The notes under the pieces were generated by a model that worked only from the letters and a program-made list of their open reading frames with translations, searched no databases and had not been told where the DNA came from. A stretch of 15,839 nt of DNA, from assembly GCA_964465665.1 (NCBI GenBank), contig CAYXKM010000097.1:1-15839 (forward strand). Reading direction: 5' to 3'. Shown one piece after another: positions 1-9,000 of this stretch. The stretch's first letter is position 1, and each line of letters begins with the position of its first letter. The translations under genes were made by a program, and so were the position numbers. The stretch comes from JAKEGN01 sp964465665 (GTDB lineage: Bacteria; Pseudomonadota; Gammaproteobacteria; Steroidobacterales; Woeseiaceae).

Positions 1-242
1 ACGCGCTCGCCGGCGCCGACAACAACTGCGTCGACGCGGGAGTCGACTGCACACCTGCGGACATGGCTGCCAACGATATCTTCCTCTGGGACCAGCAGGC
101 ACTGGACACGCTGCCGAACGGCGATGTCACCGTGGTGTTCAACAACGGTGTGGTTCCGCCGACTTACCAGATCACCGTGTCGTGGACCGAGCCAGGCGAA
201 GTCCTGAACTACTCGGTCACCATCCCGGTATTCGGAATCTGA
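1..242 (+). CDS. pilV: PilV-type minor pilin, C-terminal part (5' end outside window)
   Basis: An open frame enters from the left edge (first full codon at 3) and ends at TGA 240-242, giving about 79 residues of a C-terminal domain. The fragment has two Cys and ends in a beta-strand-rich stretch, YQITVSWTEPGE, followed by NYSVTIPVFGI. That is the usual ending of PilV minor pilins (ITVxWxEPG). The prepilin N-terminus cannot be seen, so the name rests on this ending and on position: it lies directly before pilW with only 5 bases between stop and start, so the two are almost certainly one transcript. Minor pilins of this class are inner-membrane prepilins that assemble the priming and tip complex of type IV pili. 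Confidence 0.8.
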   Translation, partial: ALAGADNNCVDAGVDCTPADMAANDIFLWDQQALDTLPNGDVTVVFNNGVVPPTYQITVSWTEPGEVLNYSVTIPVFGI

Positions 243-247
243 CGGCC

Positions 248-1246
248 ATGAAGAAACAGTATATGCAATTGAGTAACCGCCAGGCCGGCGTCACCCTTAT
301 CGAAGTAATGGTTGCCCTGGCGATCGGCTCGTTCCTGATGATCGGCGCGATCCAGGTGTATACCCAGAGTCGCCAGGCCTACGTCATCAATGAGTCGGTA
401 GCCCGCGTTCAGGAAACGGCGCAGTTCGCCATGGATACGGTCGAGGCCGACCTCCGCATGGCCAGCAACTGGGGCCGCCACAGCCGCGGTAGTGCCGTCG
501 AGGGCCGGTCATTGCTGGCCGACGCCAACCCGAAGGTGCTGACGGTCCCCACCGGCACGACCGGCAGTTGCGGGGTAACCTGGGCATTCGACCTGGCGCG
601 ACCGCTCGCTGGCGGAAACAATGGCTACACCCTGCCCTGCGCACCGGCTGCTGGCGCGGTGGCGCAGGCGAATTCCGATATCGTCACGACGCGCCGTGCA
701 ACGGTTGCGCCAACCGCACCGCTGGCCGGCCGGTTGCAGATTCAGTCGACGCGTATTCAGGGCGAACTCTTCCAGGATGGCACCGTGCCGTCGACTTTCG
801 ACCCGGCCGCATCGGAAACGCACGACCTGCTGGTGAACACCTATTACGTTGCTGCGGATTCTGCGCTGATCCCCGGCGCACCGACATTGCGCCGCAAATC
901 GCTGCAGACCGTCGGCGGCGCTCCCGGCATTGTCGACCAGGAAGTCGCACCGGGCGTCGAGAACATGCAACTGCAGTTCGGAGTCGATGTTGACGCGGAC
1001 AATACAGTCGATCGCTACGTCAACCCGGGCGATGCCATACTGGATCCGGCGGACGCCGCATTCATACCGGGATCGCGGGTCATCACCGCCAGAATCTGGC
1101 TACTGGTGCGCGGCGTCACGCCGGAACTCGGCATTGTGGACAACGCGAATTACGCACCGGGTGACGTTGCACTCGGCAATTTCAATGACGGTTTCCGGCG
1201 CATCCAGGTATCGAAGACGATACTGCTGCGGAATGCCCGGTCCTGA
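248..1246 (+). CDS. pilW: PilW minor pilin (type IV prepilin)
   Basis: 332 residues. The start at ATG 248 is chosen over an in-frame GTG at 182. It gives a short basic leader (MKKQYMQLSNRQAG) and a classical prepilin peptidase site, G14 followed by VTLIE with Glu19 at +5, then a hydrophobic helix (about residues 15-36). The GTG at 182 would add 22 residues lying inside pilV. The rest is a large globular domain with the PilW-family pattern, including the near-C-terminal TARIWLLVRGVTPE. PilW works with PilV, PilX, PilE and PilY1 as the tip and priming complex, and is processed by PilD in the inner membrane. It sits 5 bases after pilV and 23 bases before pilX, in a tight operon. Confidence 0.92.
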   Translation: MKKQYMQLSNRQAGVTLIEVMVALAIGSFLMIGAIQVYTQSRQAYVINESVARVQETAQFAMDTVEADLRMASNWGRHSRGSAVEGRSLLADANPKVLTVPTGTTGSCGVTWAFDLARPLAGGNNGYTLPCAPAAGAVAQANSDIVTTRRATVAPTAPLAGRLQIQSTRIQGELFQDGTVPSTFDPAASETHDLLVNTYYVAADSALIPGAPTLRRKSLQTVGGAPGIVDQEVAPGVENMQLQFGVDVDADNTVDRYVNPGDAILDPADAAFIPGSRVITARIWLLVRGVTPELGIVDNANYAPGDVALGNFNDGFRRIQVSKTILLRNARS

Positions 1247-1269
1247 TCCGGAGCGACAAGAGACTAACC

Positions 1270-1740
1270 ATGAATCACATCCGATTGCACAAAAGACAGA
1301 GCGGCGCGGCATTGGTCGTCAGCCTCATACTGCTGGTGGTCATCACCGTGCTGGCAATATCCGGCATGAATACCGCGACGACCGAGCTCGCGATGGCACG
1401 TAACGCACAGAACTACGAGAACGCGTTCCAGGCGGCCGAGACTGGCCTGGAGCAGGCGCTGTCGCAAGGTCGTTTCAACACCCTGGTGAACACCGACCTC
1501 GGCCAGTACGTCATTACCGGGCACGAATCGGTAACGGCAGTGATCGCTTTCGAGGATTCGACCCTGGTGCCGGATCGCGCGTTCAGCCTTGGCGTTGGCA
1601 GCGGTATCGCTGCTTATCACTTCAATGCAACGGCAACGGCAGAATCGGTACGCGACGCCGGAGGGGTCACCGACCGTGACGCTTCGGCCGTTCATACCCA
1701 GGCTTTTTACGTCGTCGGACCAGAAGCGCCGACGCTTTGA
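1270..1740 (+). CDS. pilX: PilX minor pilin
   Basis: 156 residues. A short basic leader (MNHIRLHKRQSG) ends at Gly12 and is followed by AALVVSLILLVVITVLAISGM, split here as AALVVSLILL then VVITVLAISGM. This is the typical PilX start, as is the downstream pattern ending in AFQAAETGLEQAL. Residue +5 after the presumed cleavage site is Val, not the Glu found in PilW and PilE. A missing Glu5 is also known for the tip pseudopilin GspK of type II secretion, so this agrees with a tip position. A purine-rich site (AAGAGA, about 1258-1263) precedes ATG 1270. PilX is expected to bridge the minor pilins to PilY1, whose first copy follows one small gene later. Confidence 0.9.
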   Translation: MNHIRLHKRQSGAALVVSLILLVVITVLAISGMNTATTELAMARNAQNYENAFQAAETGLEQALSQGRFNTLVNTDLGQYVITGHESVTAVIAFEDSTLVPDRAFSLGVGSGIAAYHFNATATAESVRDAGGVTDRDASAVHTQAFYVVGPEAPTL

Positions 1741-1775
1741 TGATTCGCCCTCACCATCCTAAAGGACACGGGGTA

Positions 1776-2120
1776 ATGGCCATGCACATTCGAACAATAC
1801 TGGCAGCAATGCTGCTCGGACTGAGCCTGCCGGCTGCTTCCGAGTTCACCACCATCGAAAGGGCGTACGAGGTTCCGCTGAGTCTCCTGCGCATCCCTGC
1901 ATCGACCAGCGGTGCTGTCATGTTCAGCGAATGCGCTGAGTGCGAGTCGTTCCGCGTGCCGCTGACCGGCAATACGGAGTTCATCATCAACGACAAAGCC
2001 GTATTGCTCAGGGACTTTCGCAAGAGCCTGTTCAGGATTCGCGACCGCGAAGCCGAAGTCGTGACAGTACGACGCCATTTGCAGTCCGACACGATCACTG
2101 CCATCAAAGTGACGCTCTGA
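1776..2120 (+). CDS. small exported CxxC protein, copy 1 (partner gene of PilY1; unrecognised family)
   Basis: 114 residues. ATG 1776 has AAAGGA at 1761-1766 nine bases upstream; ATG 1782 (112 residues) is equally possible. A TTG at 1737 overlaps the pilX stop and is unlikely. The protein has a clear signal peptide (hydrophobic to about residue 20, predicted cleavage LPAAS before EF), so it should act in the periplasm or outside. The mature part, about 92 residues, has one Cys pair, FSECAECE (C53, C56), then TGNTEF, DFRKSL and a beta-rich tail ending VTVRRHLQSDTITAIKVTL. Copy 2 at 5657-5995 aligns without gaps from the CxxC to the end. It is too short for a thioredoxin and lacks a thioredoxin signature. 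P. aeruginosa has a small gene, pilY2, next to pilY1; homology to it is possible but I cannot confirm it. Function unknown. Confidence 0.85.
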   Translation: MAMHIRTILAAMLLGLSLPAASEFTTIERAYEVPLSLLRIPASTSGAVMFSECAECESFRVPLTGNTEFIINDKAVLLRDFRKSLFRIRDREAEVVTVRRHLQSDTITAIKVTL

Positions 2121-2142
2121 GTTTGCTGTCCGCAAGAGATTT

Positions 2143-2147
2143 GAGGA
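2143..2147 (+). promoter_or_regulatory. ribosome binding site of pilY1 copy 1
   Basis: GAGGA seven bases before ATG 2155. The surrounding bases (TTGAGGAAACGATCATG) are nearly the same as those before the second pilY1 (TTGAGGAAATGAACATG), and the match fixes the corresponding start of copy 2 at 6034. Confidence 0.8.
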
Positions 2148-2154
2148 AACGATC

Positions 2155-5100
2155 ATGAAGATCCGCACAAACAGAATGACAGGGATGATTTCCGGATGCG
2201 CTCTGGCAGTGCTTGCCGGAGTACCGGCGATTGCAGACGACACGGAACTGCTGCTCATCAATCCGGACCCTTCGCTGAACCCGAAACCGAACGTCATGTT
2301 CATCATGGACACGTCCGGCAGTATGGATACGGTCGAACTGACGGTAGCTCCCTACAACAGCAGCCTGATGTATGCCGGCGCTTGCGACAGGAACAACATT
2401 TACTGGACCGATGTTGACGTCACTCCGATCTGCGACGGCAGCCAGACACAGTACGTCATCAAAAGTGCGTTCAAGTGCAATTTCGCCGCCCAGCAGATCT
2501 CTGGCATCGGTACTTTTACCAACACCATGGTGCAGTATCGTTCCGGCAGCAGCGGCTCAGCCAGCTGGCAATACCTGGAACCCGGAAACAGCACGGATCC
2601 GGTCGAATGCAACGCGGATTCGGGATTGCACGGTGACGGTACCGCCGGTTATGTGTACGCCGCGAGCGGCTCCGGCTTGTCCAATCCCTGGACCAACGAC
2701 GCCGATCAGGAAGTGTCCTGGGGCAGCGCGCCGCGAAACCTGGCTTATACCGTGTTCGATGGCAATTACCTGAACTGGAAGGCCTCGCCGGCGAACGTCA
2801 ACATGACCCGCATCAATATTCTGAAATCGGTCAGCAAGAAAGTGTTGGATTCGGTCAATAACATGAATGTTGGCATCATGCGCTTCAGCGGCTCGAGCGG
2901 TGGCTCAGTCATACAGGCCATGACCGACCTGGACGCGAATCGAGCCTCGATACTGGCCAAAATCGATTCGCTGCCAGCCGCCGGCAATACGCCGCTGTCC
3001 GAGACGCTTTACGAGAACTCCTTGTACTGGCTTGGCAGAACCGCTCACTACGCCGACATGGCAGGTCAGGTCCCTACCGACCCTGCCGCTCTTTCGGCAA
3101 CCGGACCCTCGGTTTACCAGCAACCGCCGCTCGACGTCTGCGCCAAGAATTACAACGTATTGATCACCGACGGCGCGCCGGTCGGCGACGGTGACACACC
3201 GGCTCTGGCGCCGACACTGCCATTGTATGCGAGCGTGCTGGGCCGTACGAACTGTACCGGTGCCGGCGACGGCCGCTGCCTGGATGACATCGCCGAGTAC
3301 CTGGCGAATGTCGACACCGACGCCGTCAACAACGGCACGCAGACTGTTACAACTCACACCATCGGCTTCACCGTCGACCTGCCGATTCTGCGCGACACTG
3401 CGGCAGCCTCGGGTGGTCAGTACTTCCTCGCGGACGACGTCGAAACTCTAACCGTCGCACTGTTGCAGATCCTGGCCAATATCAATGACCGTTCTGTGTC
3501 ATTTTCGGCGCCGTCGGTCTCTGTCAACACATTCAACCGCACGCAAAACCTGAACGATGTCTACATGACACTGTTCGGAGCCCGCAGTCGCGCGCATTGG
3601 CCGGGCAACCTGAAGAAATACAAGATCACCAACTTCACTACGTTAGGCCCGGGCGGAGAAACCATCCTTGTGCCGACGATCACCGACGTAAACGGCAACC
3701 CCGCAGTCGATCCGGCTACCGGATTCTTCTATGACACGGCTCGCAGTTACTGGACGGCCGGTGGCGCCGACGGCAACGACGTATTACTCGGCGGCGCGGC
3801 CAATGCCCTGCCCATCCCGACAGTGCGCAACCTCTATACGAACAACGGCGCGGACGACACGCTGTCCGCGGGAAGCAATGCCATTACTCCGTCGAACATC
3901 GCCGCTTTCCAGCCAGCCGATTTCGGCCTGACCGGTGCGACCGGCGAGCCGACGGTCGCCGAGCTCATACGCTGGATGCGCGGCGAAGACGTACGCGACG
4001 AAGACGGCAACGCAGCAACGACGGTGCGAAATGCCATGGGTGACCCGCTGCATTCGCAGCCGGCCGCAATCGTTTATGGTGGCACGGCGCAGAATCCGGA
4101 TGTCGTCGTTTATACCGCGACCAATGACGGCTACCTGCACGCGGTAAACGGCGCGACAGGACAGGAACTCTGGTCCTTCGTCCCGAAGGATTTGTTGCCC
4201 AATATGACGCGCCTGTACTTCAATCCTTCTGCGAAATACAAGCAGTACGGCATTGACGGCAACATCGTGCCGGTGGTGAAAGACGACAACAACAACGGCA
4301 TCGTCGACGGAGACGATTTCGTCTACATCATTTTCGGCAAGCGCCGTGGCGGCAGCGATTACATCGCAATCGACGTCACCAACAAGAATGCGCCTGAATT
4401 GCTGTGGAACGTTACGCTGGCGGACGCCGGCCAAAGCTGGTCGACGCCGGTCGTGGCCCGCATGGACATAAATGTTGGCGGCCTGAACGCTGACAAGGCG
4501 GTGGTCGTCATCGGTGGCGGCTACGACACGGTGCATGACACCAGTGCCCATCCTTCAACAGCCGACGCTGCAGGCGCCGGGCTGCACATCCTGGACCTCG
4601 TCAGCGGCGCCACCTTGTGGCGCGCCGGCCCGACCGGGTCCGGGGCTGACCTGCAACTGCCGGAGATGACCCGTTCACTGCCAAACGAGACCCGTGTCAT
4701 CGATACCAGTGGCGACGGCATTGCCGACCGCATGTACGCGTCGGACCTCGGCGGACAGATCTGGCGGTTTGACATCGCCAAAGGCGCAACTCCGGCGCAA
4801 CTGGTTGCCGGCGGCGTCATCGCACGGCTCGGCGCCGAAGGCCTTGGATCGCCAACGGCAGCCGATACGCGGCGTTTCTACAATGCTCCGGACGTGTCCT
4901 TGTTCACTGACAACATCCAGGATCGCCGTTTCATCGCGATCAGTATCGGTTCCGGATATCGCGAACATCCGTTTGACCTCAGTGCTTCGGACCGCTTCTA
5001 TTCGATTCGCGACAAGGACATTTTCCGCCAATTGACACAGCTCGAGTACGACAATTACGACTTCACTACCGAGGCCGACCTTGTTGAAGTTGCCGGGCAG

Positions 5101-5541
5101 ACCCAGGTCACCATCGGTCCGAACGATCACGGCTGGAAGTTCACCTTGCCGGCGAACGAAAAGGTACTGGCCGATTCACTGACATTCGATGACTCGGTCC
5201 TGTTCGTCTCGTTCACTCCCGACAGCAATGCTGCAGCGAGCTGTTCTGTCGGACGTGGCACGAACTTCCTGTACCGGGTAAGCGTCATCAATGGTGACCC
5301 GATAGTCAACAATCTCGATGCGCTGGATCCGGCCGATGCGGATGACGCGCGCCGCGACACGCTGTCACAGGGCGGTATAGCCCCGACGCCGGCCATATTG
5401 TTCCCGAGTTCGGATGACCCGAACTGCACCGGTGCTGCATGCGCACCACCGCCGCTGGGTTGCGTCGGCGTCGAATGTTTCGATCCTGGCTTCGTCAACA
5501 ACCCGGTCAGGACGCTTTGGACACAGGACGGAATTGAGTAG
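2155..5541 (+). CDS. pilY1: PilY1-type pilus tip adhesin/regulator, copy 1
   Basis: 1128 residues, the usual PilY1 size. A signal peptide (cleavage near AIA, residue 27) is followed by a von Willebrand A domain: the MIDAS motif D52-T-S54-G-S56, Thr279 in GNTPLSE and Asp339 in LITDG. A Cys-containing insertion (about residues 62-215, C77, C93, C108, C152) interrupts the vWA fold. The C-terminal half is the PilY1 beta-propeller domain (about 500-1060), with two EF-hand-like calcium loops: D710-x-N-x-N-G-x-x-D718 and D850-x-S-x-D-G-x-x-D858. The second is followed by the typical DLGGQIWRFD. The protein ends in a Cys-rich tail finishing GCVGVECFDPGF and VRTLWTQDGIE. No RGD is present. PilY1 acts at the pilus tip in adhesion, surface sensing and control of retraction. 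It lies 34 bases after the small CxxC gene. Confidence 0.93.
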   Translation: MKIRTNRMTGMISGCALAVLAGVPAIADDTELLLINPDPSLNPKPNVMFIMDTSGSMDTVELTVAPYNSSLMYAGACDRNNIYWTDVDVTPICDGSQTQYVIKSAFKCNFAAQQISGIGTFTNTMVQYRSGSSGSASWQYLEPGNSTDPVECNADSGLHGDGTAGYVYAASGSGLSNPWTNDADQEVSWGSAPRNLAYTVFDGNYLNWKASPANVNMTRINILKSVSKKVLDSVNNMNVGIMRFSGSSGGSVIQAMTDLDANRASILAKIDSLPAAGNTPLSETLYENSLYWLGRTAHYADMAGQVPTDPAALSATGPSVYQQPPLDVCAKNYNVLITDGAPVGDGDTPALAPTLPLYASVLGRTNCTGAGDGRCLDDIAEYLANVDTDAVNNGTQTVTTHTIGFTVDLPILRDTAAASGGQYFLADDVETLTVALLQILANINDRSVSFSAPSVSVNTFNRTQNLNDVYMTLFGARSRAHWPGNLKKYKITNFTTLGPGGETILVPTITDVNGNPAVDPATGFFYDTARSYWTAGGADGNDVLLGGAANALPIPTVRNLYTNNGADDTLSAGSNAITPSNIAAFQPADFGLTGATGEPTVAELIRWMRGEDVRDEDGNAATTVRNAMGDPLHSQPAAIVYGGTAQNPDVVVYTATNDGYLHAVNGATGQELWSFVPKDLLPNMTRLYFNPSAKYKQYGIDGNIVPVVKDDNNNGIVDGDDFVYIIFGKRRGGSDYIAIDVTNKNAPELLWNVTLADAGQSWSTPVVARMDINVGGLNADKAVVVIGGGYDTVHDTSAHPSTADAAGAGLHILDLVSGATLWRAGPTGSGADLQLPEMTRSLPNETRVIDTSGDGIADRMYASDLGGQIWRFDIAKGATPAQLVAGGVIARLGAEGLGSPTAADTRRFYNAPDVSLFTDNIQDRRFIAISIGSGYREHPFDLSASDRFYSIRDKDIFRQLTQLEYDNYDFTTEADLVEVAGQTQVTIGPNDHGWKFTLPANEKVLADSLTFDDSVLFVSFTPDSNAAASCSVGRGTNFLYRVSVINGDPIVNNLDALDPADADDARRDTLSQGGIAPTPAILFPSSDDPNCTGAACAPPPLGCVGVECFDPGFVNNPVRTLWTQDGIE

Positions 5542-5565
5542 TGGTTCCGGGCATAAACGCCTGAA

Positions 5566-5591
5566 TTGACAGATAATGTAATTAATGTAAT
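5566..5591 (+). promoter_or_regulatory. weak candidate internal promoter before cassette 2
   Basis: A perfect TTGACA (5566-5571) lies in an AT-rich patch just after the first pilY1 stop. The best -10-like hexamer, TGTAAT (5586-5591), is only 14 bases away, shorter than the usual 16-18. It is offered as a possible separate promoter for the second cassette, with low certainty. Confidence 0.25.
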
Positions 5592-5596
5592 GGATA

Positions 5597-5624
5597 GCGC
5601 GACCCGATTGGGCCCGGGTCGCGC
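5597..5624 (+). promoter_or_regulatory. strong hairpin between the two PilY1 cassettes
   Basis: A perfect 10-bp stem, GCGCGACCCG (5597-5606) and CGGGTCGCGC (5615-5624), with an 8-base loop. No T-run follows, so it is not a standard intrinsic terminator. It sits in the largest gap of the operon (112 bp), about 30 bases before the second small gene. It could act as an mRNA stabiliser or processing boundary, or as a partial attenuator setting the level of the second cassette. The structure is seen in the sequence; the role is inference. Confidence 0.6.
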
Positions 5625-5656
5625 GTACAGCAGAAACTTCGCTTGGAGTACGTATG

Positions 5657-5995
5657 ATGGACCTGCGCAAACTAATTGCGGTCGTTACGCTGGCAGCATG
5701 CCTGCCGGCAATCGCCGAAATCCGGATCATCACGCGTGCGGTAGAAACCAGTACCGCATTCATGAGCATTCCGACGACAGACAACAGCAGGCTGATGTTC
5801 AAGTCCTGCGACGAATGTGAAGTCATCGAAGCGCGGCTGACAACCAACACGCAGTTCTATCTGCGTGGTGAGCTGCTGCCCTTCGCAGAATTCCGAAAGC
5901 AATTCAACAGCCTGAGGCAAAGCAAGGAAGACTATGCCCTGGTGACCTATGACACTGAAACCAACACTGTAACCAGCGTTCGTGTGGCCGATTGA
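5657..5995 (+). CDS. small exported CxxC protein, copy 2 (partner gene of PilY1; unrecognised family)
   Basis: 112 residues from ATG 5657, which has GGAG at 5645-5648 eight bases upstream; ATG 5654 would add one Met. The N-terminus (MDLRKLIAVVTLAACLPAIA) is a signal peptide, most simply cleaved at LPAIA before EIRII, as in copy 1 (LPAAS before EF). However, LAAC at residues 12-15 also fits a lipobox, so a lipoprotein cannot be excluded. The mature part keeps the family pattern: MFKSCDECE (C51, C54), then TTNTQF, EFRKQF and a beta-rich end (ALVTYDTETNTVTSVRVAD). By eye roughly a third of positions match copy 1, with no gaps after the CxxC. The gap to the following pilY1 is 38 bases. The repeated pairing suggests a dedicated partner of PilY1, for example in folding, export or display; this is inference. 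Confidence 0.85.
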   Translation: MDLRKLIAVVTLAACLPAIAEIRIITRAVETSTAFMSIPTTDNSRLMFKSCDECEVIEARLTTNTQFYLRGELLPFAEFRKQFNSLRQSKEDYALVTYDTETNTVTSVRVAD

Positions 5996-6021
5996 GCGAT
6001 TGAGCCGCAAATTGATTTATT

Positions 6022-6026
6022 GAGGA
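6022..6026 (+). promoter_or_regulatory. ribosome binding site of pilY1 copy 2
   Basis: GAGGA ends one base before an ATG at 6028 but seven bases before ATG 6034. The spacing, and the match to the first pilY1 leader, decide for a start at 6034. Confidence 0.75.
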
Positions 6027-6033
6027 AATGAAC

Positions 6034-9000
6034 ATGTCCAGGATACGCGCCACATGGACCGGTGCAGGACTCGCTCTCGCATTGGTAACCGGATTCCCCG
6101 CCGTCGCTGACGACGTCGAATTGCTGTTGACCGTACCGGGTGCCAGCAATGCGGCAAAACCCAACGTGCTGTTCATACTGGACAGCTCGGGCAGCATGAC
6201 CACGGTCGTCGAGACCAACCAGGAGCCGTTCGACGGATCCAAATCCTACAGCGGCGATTGCAACCGCAGCGATTATTACTGGACTACCTCCGGCAGCGTT
6301 CCCGACTGCGACAGCAGCTCCGACCGCCGTCGGCGGGTCGATGACTCCTACTTTGTCTGCAAACAAGGCAGGGACCAGATCGCGGCTAACGGTTCCTTCA
6401 CGGGCACTATGGCGCAATACCTGACCTACAGCGGCAAGTCGAAATGGCAGGAACTCGCCAGCAGCGAGGACGAGGCTTACGTGGAGTGCGCGGACGATTC
6501 CGGCATCCATGGTGCCGGCACGGCAGGTGTTGTTTACGCCCAGATTGGCACCAACAGGGCCCGTTTCACCTCGAATCCGGATCGTGAGGTCGACTGGGGC
6601 AGCTCGCCGACGAACCGTATCTATACGGTGTACTCAGGCAATTATCTGAACTGGTACGAAGATCCCCCGAGTTCGAAAATGACGCGCAATGACATCGTCA
6701 AAGCCGTGACCAAGAACGTGCTCGGATCCATCAATGACGTCAACGTCGGTTTCATGCGCTTCAACGGCAATGACGGCGGCATGGTGTATCGAGCCATCAA
6801 GGACCTCGACGCGACTCGCGATCAGGCTATGGCGCTGATCGATATACTTCCGGCAAGCGGCAATACGCCGCTGGCGGAGACCATGTACGAGGCGGCATTG
6901 TACTGGCGCGGCATGAATGCGCATTACGCGCCGCTCTTGCTGACCGATACCGAGGCACTGGATTCCAAGGTCCCGATGATCTATCGACAACCCACGGAGT
7001 ACGCCTGCGCCAAGAACTTTGTTGTCTACCTGACGGACGGTGAGCCAACGCAGGATCAGGGCGCCGATGACCTGGTCGAAAACCTCCCCGATTGGACCAC
7101 AACCCTGGGTCACAGTGGTTGTACAGGTGGAACCGGTCACGGCGTTTGCCTGGACGACATTGCCGAGTACTTGTCCAAGAAAGACATCAACCCGGACGTG
7201 CCTGGCGACCAGACCGTGGCCACTTACACCATCGGTTTCGCGGTCGACCTGCCGATCCTGGAAGAAACAGCTCGGAAATCCGGCGGCAAGTATTACCAGG
7301 CCGAGGACGTCAAGTCCCTGACCGTTGCACTGACGGACATCGTCACCAATATCTTCGATCGTGACATTTCCTTTACCGCTCCGGCCGTTGCCGTCAATGC
7401 GTTCAACCGGACGCAACATCTGAACGACTTGTATGTGTCCGTATTCCGGGCATCGAACAAGGTTCACTGGCCGGGCAACATCAAGAAGTACACGATTGCC
7501 GATGCACAGATTGTCGACAAGTTCGGCGACCCTGCGGTTGACCCTTCGACCGGCTACTTCAACGATACTGCGCACAACTTCTGGAACGGCGGATCGAACT
7601 CCGACGGTGCGAACGTCCTTGTGGGCGGCGCAGCCAACCTGCTCCCCGATCCTGCACAGCGCAACGTTTACACCAATCTCGGGGCTGCCGACCTGACGGC
7701 TGCTTCGAACTCCGTGTCGACGGCCAATCAACTCGCGTTCTCGATCGATGATTTCGGTCTTGCCGGCGATCCGGGCGATCCTGGCGTGGCCAGCCTGATC
7801 GAGTGGATTCGCGGCGTTGACGTGCGCGACGAGGACGGCGACCCCACGACCACGTCACGCAGATCCATGGGCGACGCACTGCACGCACAGCCGGCATCGA
7901 TCGTATACGGCATGAACGGCGACCAGCCTGACATCGTCGTCTACACCGCGACAAACGATGGCCTGCTTCATGCCATCGATGCCAGCACCGGCGAGGAGAT
8001 GTGGTCATTCATGCCGCACGAGCTGCTGGCACGCACGGGCGAGCTGTACTTCAACGAAACCGTCGACTACAAGAACTATGGCCTGGACGGCGATATCGTC
8101 CCTGTCATTGCCGACCGTAACAAGGACGGCGAAATCGAGGTCGGAACCGACTTTGTGTACCTGATCTTCGGCATGCGCCGCGGCGGTGACAACTATTACG
8201 CCCTGGATGTTACCGACAAGAACGCACCGAAACTGAAATGGATGAGGACCTTCCCGCAGATGGGTCAATCCTGGTCCCCGCCCGTTGCAGCAAGGGTCAA
8301 TGTCCAGAGCCTCGCAGCGACCAGCCCGGACAAGGCAGTACTAGTGCTCGGCGGTGGCTACGACACGGTGCATGACCAGGCAATCCACCCGGCAAGCCCC
8401 GACCTCGAAGGCGCAGCAGTGTTCATGCTGGATCTCGAAACCGGTGCACAGATCTGGCGCGCCGGTGCGGATGGCGCCGCAGATCTGCCGTTGACCAAGA
8501 TGACGCGTGCGATTCCTGCACGCATCCGCGTCCTCGACCTGAACGGTGACGGATTTGCGGATCGCATGTATGCAGCCGACCTCGGCGGCCAGATCTGGCG
8601 CTTCGATATCCGCAACGGCCTGACGGCGCCGAATCTTGTCGCCGGCGGTGTGATCGCGCGGTTCGGTGCCGAAGGACTGGCAACACCGAGCGCCGCGGAA
8701 ACGCGCCGTTTCTACACGTCACCGGACGTCTCGCTGTTTCACGATTACAAGCAGGATCGGCGATTCCTGGCCATCAGCATCGGCAGCGGATACCGTGAGC
8801 ACCCGCTGGACAGCAGCGCTCAAGACCGCTTCTATTCATTGCGCGATCCCCATGTGTTCACCGGCCTGACGCAGTTACAGTACAACAGCTACGATATTGC
8901 GACCGATGCCGACATGGTGGAGATCAGTGGCACGTTTGACGTGGACATTTCCTCGTCGGACCGTGGCTGGAAATTCACGCTGCCTGCGAATCAGAAGATA

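Noticed and set aside
182..247. GTG at 182 as the start of pilW, giving 22 extra residues
   Set aside because: It lies inside pilV and would bury the prepilin leader; ATG 248 gives a standard leader of 14 residues.
3940..4020. RGD integrin-binding motif in PilY1
   Set aside because: The corresponding region reads RGEDVRDEDG in copy 1 and RGVDVRDEDG in copy 2; no RGD.
5597..5624. Hairpin between cassettes as an intrinsic terminator
   Set aside because: The stem is strong but no T-run follows on either strand.
6634..7731. Open frame of 365 codons on the - strand opposite the second pilY1
   Set aside because: Mirror frame of a well-supported gene, no domain pattern. A similar frame lies opposite the first pilY1 (3784-4551), as expected from shared codon use.
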